Assembly: GCA_018816205.1 (NCBI GenBank)
Contig: JAHIWJ010000033.1
Coordinates: forward strand, 1 to 10,049
From: Nanobdellota archaeon
GTDB lineage: Archaea > Nanobdellota > Nanobdellia > Pacearchaeales > GW2011-AR1
Length of the DNA: 10,049 nucleotides
Reading direction: 5' to 3'
Within the stretch, counting starts at the first letter, position 1; each line of letters opens with the position of its first letter. The notes beneath the pieces were generated by a model. The model worked only from the letters and a program-made list of their open reading frames with translations. It did no database searches and was not told the DNA's origin. The translations under genes and the position numbers were made by a program. This document shows positions 5,770 through 10,049 of this stretch, in pieces.

Positions 5770-7821
5770 TCAATCACCTCCTTTCACAAATTTTTTTATA
5801 AATTTAAATATTTTCCCAAAAAAACTATCCCCTGTGGGTGGCGAAAACTTTGCTTGTGCTTCCCCCTCCATTATCGGTACCTCTTCTGCCAATGGCACAC
5901 CCTCACGCAATCTGCCTGTGAAACACAGCGAGCCGTCTTCCTTGAAAACTATTTTTGGCGTTCCCATTTCATTTAAAATTGCATAGTTATCTCCAGAAAC
6001 AGAGCATGAATAATCTTTCACACAGTCTCCTTGCTCAATGCAAAGATTTCCCCCCGAATCAATATAAGAAACAGTTTCCCCATCTGAGTTTCTCATAACA
6101 AACAATGAATTTGCCGGCTCAACGCAATTCGCCTTCTGCAAACACCTTCCAGTTAAATAAATCTCACCATTGTCAAGCAGGCGGACCACTGGACCTGTGC
6201 CGTGAGTTTTGCTATAAAAATACTGCCCGTTTGGAGATTCGCTGTCGTCGGATGGCGATGTGCAGTCTGGGTCTGCCCCATGCCATGTTTCATTAATATA
6301 GCAACCCGAATAATCACAGAATCCGTCATGATCATTGTCTAAGTGATCATTACATTGCGGCGGTTTTTTGCACGCCCCGTCTGAACAAGTCGCCCCAAAG
6401 CCAAAAATATCTTCGCAGTATACATCTTCTCGGCCGTAGTTATCCCCCTCACAATAAAATTCTTGCACCATATACCCATAGAAGCAAGTATCATCCTGCC
6501 TTCCACCCAGATATGTCACATATCCTGCAACCCCATAGTTTAAACCCCCGTCACTATCGAAACACTCTGGCTCTTCCTTGTTGTCTTGTCTGTTAGAACA
6601 TTCGGGATCGTGCAAGTAATCAATCAATCCATCTCCGTCATTATCCACCCCATCTTGGCACTGTGCTTTGGGATTTGTCTCGTCGTTGTCACAAGGTGAT
6701 GAACAACTAAAATCATCGGGATAATCTGTTGCTCTATCGTTGTCATTATCCAAACTATCCGAGCACTCAAATTCGGGTAGATCTCCAAAGGGCCCAACAG
6801 TAAGATTAAGCAAATAAGGGCTGTTGGAAAAACCAAACCGAAAAACAGAGTCTTCTAATGGTGACCTCATAAATACCTGTGGCCACACCAGATCCCATGC
6901 AGTCCCTGTTGTATCCATGATATCTAAGTGTTCTGCAACATGGGATAAACCCAATAGATGTCCTGACTCGTGTGCACCAACATTGGCCATCATTGAAGCC
7001 ATCTGCCCTGCGTTCAAATTCATCCAATCATAACCCTGAAATGAATCGACAAAAACAATTGCATATTGCCAAGGGTCTATGTTGTATTGATCAACATTGT
7101 CTGCTAATCCTAAAAGACGCTCCATGTAACCTCCGAAATAGACAGTTGCATATGGCTCTGCGGGCAAGGGTCCATCTGTCGAATAAACTTCAACATTCCA
7201 TCGCGAGTATTGGCTTTGTATTTGGTTCTTTATGTGCTGTTTTATAAAATCAATTTGCCCAGGATACTCTCCGGCGAGCCATGATTCCCCAAGAGGAGGA
7301 ATATGATCAATATGAATTGCAGAAACATAAACATCTTCTGCCCCGTCAAAATCCAAAAGTATCCGTTGGTGTCTAGGGGGCGGCGCGCATTCAACAACCG
7401 TTCTTTCTATAGTTGCAGAATACTGTATCGATGTGTCATTATCTGGGTTAGCAAAACCAACGGACAGGGCGGATGGATCTCTCAAAATAACAGAGCTAAT
7501 AGTGCCAAAACCACTCATTTGCCGATAAAGTAAATCCTGATTTTGATTAAATACTGCTGTTAAAAAACCATCAGAATCAACAAGTCCGCGGATATTTACC
7601 TCGTCACCCCTATTGCAACTTCCTGAAATGGAGTACATATCTAAGGGATGATTATAGAGCCATCCTGTAAGCTGTCCGTTTACATTCATTGGAGTATTGA
7701 GACAACTTGCAGAAACAATCCCAATTAAAAAAACCACTACTAAAAGAAAGATTGTCAGATTAGTTTCAATATACATATTTTGGTATTCCCGATAAGCACT
7801 CTTTTTTATGGCCTTCAACAT
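5770..7821 (-). CDS. Large secreted metzincin-type zinc metalloprotease with Ca-binding-like and Cys-rich repeats
   Basis: 683 residues from the ATG at 7821. A basic N-region and hydrophobic helix (about 23-38, ending VSAS before Cys) form a signal peptide or anchor. Residues about 40-145 are a beta domain. The protease domain (about 150-345) opens with ILLDFDGAEDVYVSAIHI and carries the metzincin zinc site HESGHLLGLSH (His284, Glu285, His288, His294) and a Met-turn in DIMDTT (Met302). Residues about 353-520 hold three Asp/Asn repeats with flanking Cys, for example CQDGVDNDGDGLIDY, likely Ca-binding. Residues about 540-640 contain repeated short beta units (LDNGEIYLTG, MRNSDGETVSYIDSGGN, EMGTPKIVFKEDGS). 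The tail FFGKIFKFIKKFVKGGD is a basic amphipathic helix. ATGs at 7836 and 7776 are alternatives. 7776 overlaps the upstream gene by only 11 bases but would leave a signal peptide without positive charge; 7821 follows a GGGGGAAGG stretch. The substrate is unknown. Confidence 0.85.
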   Translation of the reverse strand: MLKAIKKSAYREYQNMYIETNLTIFLLVVVFLIGIVSASCLNTPMNVNGQLTGWLYNHPLDMYSISGSCNRGDEVNIRGLVDSDGFLTAVFNQNQDLLYRQMSGFGTISSVILRDPSALSVGFANPDNDTSIQYSATIERTVVECAPPPRHQRILLDFDGAEDVYVSAIHIDHIPPLGESWLAGEYPGQIDFIKQHIKNQIQSQYSRWNVEVYSTDGPLPAEPYATVYFGGYMERLLGLADNVDQYNIDPWQYAIVFVDSFQGYDWMNLNAGQMASMMANVGAHESGHLLGLSHVAEHLDIMDTTGTAWDLVWPQVFMRSPLEDSVFRFGFSNSPYLLNLTVGPFGDLPEFECSDSLDNDNDRATDYPDDFSCSSPCDNDETNPKAQCQDGVDNDGDGLIDYLHDPECSNRQDNKEEPECFDSDGGLNYGVAGYVTYLGGRQDDTCFYGYMVQEFYCEGDNYGREDVYCEDIFGFGATCSDGACKKPPQCNDHLDNDHDGFCDYSGCYINETWHGADPDCTSPSDDSESPNGQYFYSKTHGTGPVVRLLDNGEIYLTGRCLQKANCVEPANSLFVMRNSDGETVSYIDSGGNLCIEQGDCVKDYSCSVSGDNYAILNEMGTPKIVFKEDGSLCFTGRLREGVPLAEEVPIMEGEAQAKFSPPTGDSFFGKIFKFIKKFVKGGD
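5773..5781 (-). promoter_or_regulatory. Strong Shine-Dalgarno sequence inside the metzincin 3' end
   Basis: On the minus strand this reads GGAGGTGAT, the full complement of the usual archaeal 16S rRNA 3' tail. The GGAGG core lies 8 bases before the ATG at 5768. The same bases encode the terminal Gly-Gly-Asp of the protease. It is the strongest ribosome binding site seen in the window and fixes the start of the VGIGT-repeat gene. Confidence 0.85.
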
Positions 7822-8377
7822 CAACCCTTCCCCCATATTCCGCTTTTATTCGTCTTTCCAACTCGGCACATATTTCATTTCTCAGTTCAGGATTCTGTAC
7901 TGAAGCTTCTCTCAAACAAAAGATTGGATTAAAGTCCTTACAGATATTGTATACCCCTGGTAAATCATTCTTCTGCAACTCTAAAATCGCATAAAGTTTT
8001 GAATAATCATGCCCATCACTTTCAATTATTGCTTTTTGAGCATCATTAATCCGCGCCCTGAGGGCTTCATCTCGTTGTAGCGGCATTTCCTCCCCACATC
8101 CCCTCTCTTTCACAGGCATTTCATTTTCAATCTCACAACCATTCATATCCTCACAACTTCTCATCTGCACCCCATCAACACAATCACCCCATTCCGAGCA
8201 CTGCCAACTTTCCTCGCAAGTTTCTTCTTGCCTCAAACTAACTGTTTCTTTTATCTTCCCCGCCAACTCGGGACTAAGATTCAGAAAAAAACCCGAATTA
8301 AAAAACAAAACACCAACAAGCAACGTAATAAAAACCAGCACAAGGATTAATAAAGCATTCTCACCTCTCTTTTTCAT
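7766..8377 (-). CDS. Membrane-anchored thrombospondin type 1-like protein
   Basis: 203 residues. A basic N-terminus (MKKRGEN) and one hydrophobic helix (about 8-33) suggest a type II anchor or uncleaved signal. Residues about 54-94 form a TSP1-like Cys-rich module: Cys54, Trp58, Cys60, Trp63, Cys66, Arg73, Cys75, Cys81 and Cys94, with the pattern WQCSEWGDCVDGVQMRSC. This module is frequent in DPANN archaeal surface proteins. The C-terminal part (about 100-203) is mostly helical, with four further Cys (146, 154, 170, 194), and is unrecognised. Its stop overlaps the start region of the metzincin gene, so the two are coupled and probably act together at the cell surface. It is the first gene of the three-gene operon, and the ATG follows a TATA-like box at leaderless distance. 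Confidence 0.8.
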   Translation of the reverse strand: MKKRGENALLILVLVFITLLVGVLFFNSGFFLNLSPELAGKIKETVSLRQEETCEESWQCSEWGDCVDGVQMRSCEDMNGCEIENEMPVKERGCGEEMPLQRDEALRARINDAQKAIIESDGHDYSKLYAILELQKNDLPGVYNICKDFNPIFCLREASVQNPELRNEICAELERRIKAEYGGRVDVEGHKKECLSGIPKYVY

Positions 8378-8395
8378 TATCTAAACAACTATCTC

Positions 8396-8406
8396 ATTTA
8401 TTTAAA
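8396..8406 (-). promoter_or_regulatory. TATA box of the surface-protein operon
   Basis: On the minus strand this reads TTTAAATAAAT, centred about 24 bases before the ATG at 8377, with no ribosome binding site between. It is the only good promoter seen ahead of the three genes ending at 4779. It lies in the 51-base gap after the preceding gene. Confidence 0.55.
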
Positions 8407-8428
8407 CTTTCCCGCCGTTTGTCATATT

Positions 8429-9103
8429 TCAGTAACGCACACTTCTTAAGGAAACTTCTCTCGCCGTAAAGGTCGGATCACAAGTCATACTGTAATTCTT
8501 TACGGGCACTTCAATCCAAACCCCGTTCAGCCCCGCATTACTTTTTTCGCCGTCAAAAATTGTAGCAAAATCTACAACACAATCCCCGCCCAAATTGCGT
8601 TCTGTTATTGAATAAACTGTAAAGCGATTCTCCTCGCCAAAAATAAGCGGGTTGCCTTTTGTCTGCACATCTGTTCGTATGCCTCCATCAAAACTATTTG
8701 CCAAATAAATTATCCTAAAAATATCATGTCTCTCCCCGTAATCAAATCTAATTAATTCCCGCTCAATTTCTCGTCCAGAAAACAATTCGTTGCCCTCAAC
8801 CATATACGTTTCTTCAATATTTGGCGGAGTTAACTTATCAGAAAGGTTCAGTTCATAACCATTATTTCTAACTGCATCAACAATTTCTGCAACTCGCCTG
8901 TCAGCAAGAATTTCTTCACGCGTGCTATAACCAATAATGCCTGTCACACCGCCCTTGTTATTTGTCGCAGGAGCCGTATTTTCCGTCGGTTGATTCGGCT
9001 CAGAATTATAATCCCGTCTATCCCCGACAGGGCATCCCCCAAACACCCCCGATACCAGCATTGCCAAACCTGCTAAAACCCCGGCTGTTGTTCTCTGAAC
9101 CAT
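8429..9103 (-). CDS. Putative secreted or lipid-anchored protein, unknown function
   Basis: 224 residues from the ATG at 9103. The N-terminus MVQRTTAGVLAGLAMLVSGV is a signal peptide ending in FGGC; Cys24 could be lipidated, although Phe at -3 is a poor lipobox match. A polar linker rich in Asn, Pro and Thr (about 25-52) leads to a folded domain (about 53-224) with a helix (STREEILADRRVAEIVDAV), then beta-rich sequence with two further Cys. I recognise no family or catalytic motif. The open frame extends to a TTG at 9121, but the ATG at 9103 lies 25 bases from a TATA-like box, is preceded by GAGG, and starts the signal peptide. It lies on the same strand as the surface operon, 51 bases upstream, and may be partly co-transcribed with it. 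Envelope location is inferred. Confidence 0.75.
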   Translation of the reverse strand: MVQRTTAGVLAGLAMLVSGVFGGCPVGDRRDYNSEPNQPTENTAPATNNKGGVTGIIGYSTREEILADRRVAEIVDAVRNNGYELNLSDKLTPPNIEETYMVEGNELFSGREIERELIRFDYGERHDIFRIIYLANSFDGGIRTDVQTKGNPLIFGEENRFTVYSITERNLGGDCVVDFATIFDGEKSNAGLNGVWIEVPVKNYSMTCDPTFTAREVSLRSVRY

Positions 9104-9123
9104 TATTTTCCTCTTTCTCAAAC

Positions 9124-9133
9124 GTTAATAAAC
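9124..9133 (-). promoter_or_regulatory. TATA box of the putative lipoprotein gene
   Basis: On the minus strand this reads GTTTATTAAC, centred about 25 bases before the ATG at 9103. Its position supports that ATG over the TTG at 9121. A weak GAGG also precedes the ATG, so the mRNA may be leaderless or have a very short leader. Confidence 0.5.
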
Positions 9134-9198
9134 TTTTCTGTTACGGGCTCTGTGTTTTATCCCGAAATAAGTTCCTCCTCAATAAATAAGGTATTGAA

Positions 9199-9220
9199 CT
9201 ATCGCCTCGGGCCCCGCTAG
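9199..9220. repeat. GC-rich imperfect palindrome downstream of the 80-residue gene
   Basis: The 22 bases CTATCGCCTC to CCCCGCTAG, around a central GGGCCC, form an imperfect inverted repeat three bases after the stop of the small minus-strand gene. No T tract follows on the minus strand, so it is not a typical archaeal terminator. It may be an mRNA 3' end structure or a protein site. Confidence 0.25.
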
Positions 9221-9223
9221 GGC

Positions 9224-9466
9224 TTAAGCAACAACCCCTTCCAAAGAACCGCGTTCAAAATCACAAAACACAAGCCGCCCGCTACCTCTGTTTACCACAG
9301 CATCTATTTTCACGCGGACTCCCGCCCCAAAGGCCTGTTGAATTTTTGTTGCCTGAATTTTAGCCTTATTAAAAGCAGAATCATCATCTCGCCCCCTAAA
9401 CTCATACAAATTAATGGTGCGCCTTCCGCCTGAAAAAATAGAATACCTAGCCAAGTACTCAAACAT
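9224..9466 (-). CDS. Hypothetical 80-residue protein
   Basis: The sequence begins MFEYLARYSIFSGGRRTINLY and is basic, with an apparent beta-alpha-beta layout: a strand around INLYEFRG, a helix DDSAFNKAKIQATKIQQAFG, then strands VRVKIDAVV and GRLVFCDF. It has no signal peptide and one Cys, so it is probably cytoplasmic. I recognise no family. The ATG is preceded by a TTTTAAA box at 25 bases, supporting expression on its own promoter. It lies directly downstream of the DP2 gene, 51 bases away on the same strand. That it is a real gene rests on the promoter position, the good start and the balanced composition. Confidence 0.6.
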   Translation of the reverse strand: MFEYLARYSIFSGGRRTINLYEFRGRDDDSAFNKAKIQATKIQQAFGAGVRVKIDAVVNRGSGRLVFCDFERGSLEGVVA

Positions 9467-9487
9467 GGAACCTTAAACAAACACCAC

Positions 9488-9494
9488 TTTAAAA
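9488..9494 (-). promoter_or_regulatory. TATA-like box of the 80-residue gene
   Basis: On the minus strand this reads TTTTAAA, centred 25 bases before the ATG at 9466. It sits just past the DP2 stop codon. Confidence 0.4.
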
Positions 9495-9517
9495 CCATTC
9501 ATATCCTACAAAATATA

Positions 9518-10049
9518 TTAAAACCAGTTACTAATGCTCTCCTGCTTTTCCTTCTCCTTCCCAAAAATTGAATGAATATACATTTCAGTCAGCTCCAAAC
9601 TCTCCAACAGGTATGGTGAAGCCCCGTATGTTCTTGCTAAATCTAGCGCCGGCTGCATGTATTTCAAAATGCTTCCCTCTGAAATTGTGAAAATAATTTT
9701 GCCCCCGCATTTCGTGCACTTGCCTGCCAGAGGCGGCCTTCTAAACTTCTCATTGCAAGCCACACACCTAAATCCCTGCATAGAAAACTTTCTCAAGTTG
9801 CCTCTCGTGTCCCTGATAAAATGCCTCTCAATCACCAAGCGGGCAACATCTGCTGCATCGACCGCACGAATCTTCTTGCACAAGTCCATTTGCTCCCAAA
9901 CCTTTTCCTGCATCGTAGGTAAAATCTTATAAGAAGAATTTATTACCCCTGCGTTAAAATCAGAGGTCTCGTGCGTATATTGAACACACGTAAACGGGTC
10001 TTGCCCATTCGCTAATCTTGCCTTAACATTATCGACCTTAACTTCTGAA
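9518..10049 (-). CDS. polC (DP2): DNA polymerase II large subunit DP2 (PolD), C-terminal part
   Basis: The frame is open from the right edge to TAA at 9518-9520, giving 176 residues of the C-terminus. DP2 is the catalytic polymerase subunit of the archaeal family D replicative polymerase. Signature segments are DPFTCVQYTHETSDFN (about 17-32), SSYKILPTMQEKV (about 38-50), then DVARLVIERHFIRDTRGNLR (about 67-86). A four-Cys zinc-binding module follows (FRCVAC, then KCTKCGG; about 93-116). The last eight residues, QESISNWF, match the PIP-box consensus for binding the PCNA clamp. The ATG at 9913 is internal, because homologous sequence continues without a break to the edge. No intein is visible in this part. 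It is cytoplasmic and acts at the replication fork, as does the GINS51 product encoded 5.3 kb away. Confidence 0.95.
   Translation of the reverse strand, partial: SEVKVDNVKARLANGQDPFTCVQYTHETSDFNAGVINSSYKILPTMQEKVWEQMDLCKKIRAVDAADVARLVIERHFIRDTRGNLRKFSMQGFRCVACNEKFRRPPLAGKCTKCGGKIIFTISEGSILKYMQPALDLARTYGASPYLLESLELTEMYIHSIFGKEKEKQESISNWF

Noticed and set aside
6940..6990. Archaemetzincin (AmzA-type) identity for the protease
   Set aside because: The zinc motif matches metzincins, but the archaemetzincin Cys pattern after the third His is absent, and this protein is exported with extra repeat domains.

Overview
The window most likely comes from a small-genome archaeon, probably of the DPANN type (Woesearchaeota/Pacearchaeota-like). 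Three things point to archaea. The right edge encodes the C-terminus of the large subunit of the archaea-specific replicative polymerase PolD (DP2). A GINS51-type replication factor sits near position 3.6-4.2 kb. The one tRNA gene has no encoded CCA, and several genes have a TATA-like box about 24-27 nt before the ATG, the arrangement expected for leaderless archaeal mRNAs. The secretome is of the Cys-rich, PKD, thrombospondin-like and DxDxDG type often seen in these archaea. The lineage is inferred from style and has not been tested by phylogeny.

Layout, left to right. 1-1365 (+) is the 3' part of a secreted-type protein with a Cys-rich segment, a PKD domain and a probable beta-propeller. 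A short spacer with one doubtful 48-codon ORF follows. 1549-2796 (+) is a secreted, beta-rich protein with an acidic, sequon-bearing linker. 2856-3536 (-) is a histidine phosphatase of the cofactor-dependent phosphoglycerate mutase type, divergent from GINS51 (3614-4174, +). 4192-4560 (-) is a small cupin whose ATG lies one base after the 3' end of a tRNA-Thr(UGU) gene (4562-4633, -). The tRNA's 5' flank holds a hairpin that resembles a tRNA 5' half. 4779-8377 (-) is a tight three-gene operon for cell-surface proteins: a membrane-anchored TSP1-like protein, a large metzincin-type zinc protease with Ca-binding-like and Cys-rich repeats, and a secreted protein with four VGIGT repeats of the tail-fibre type. 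It ends in a long T tract. 8429-9103 (-) is a putative secreted or lipid-anchored protein, 9224-9466 (-) is an unrecognised 80-residue protein, and 9518-10049 (-) is the C-terminal 176 residues of DP2.

Two functional groups are therefore interleaved: replication (DP2, GINS51) and a cell-surface module (the three-gene operon plus three further exported proteins). No integrase, transposase, CRISPR array or restriction system is visible. No gene-free stretch exceeds 300 bases. The points most worth following up are the tRNA-cupin junction, the surface operon, and a switch in codon choice and strand composition between the first gene and the rest of the window.
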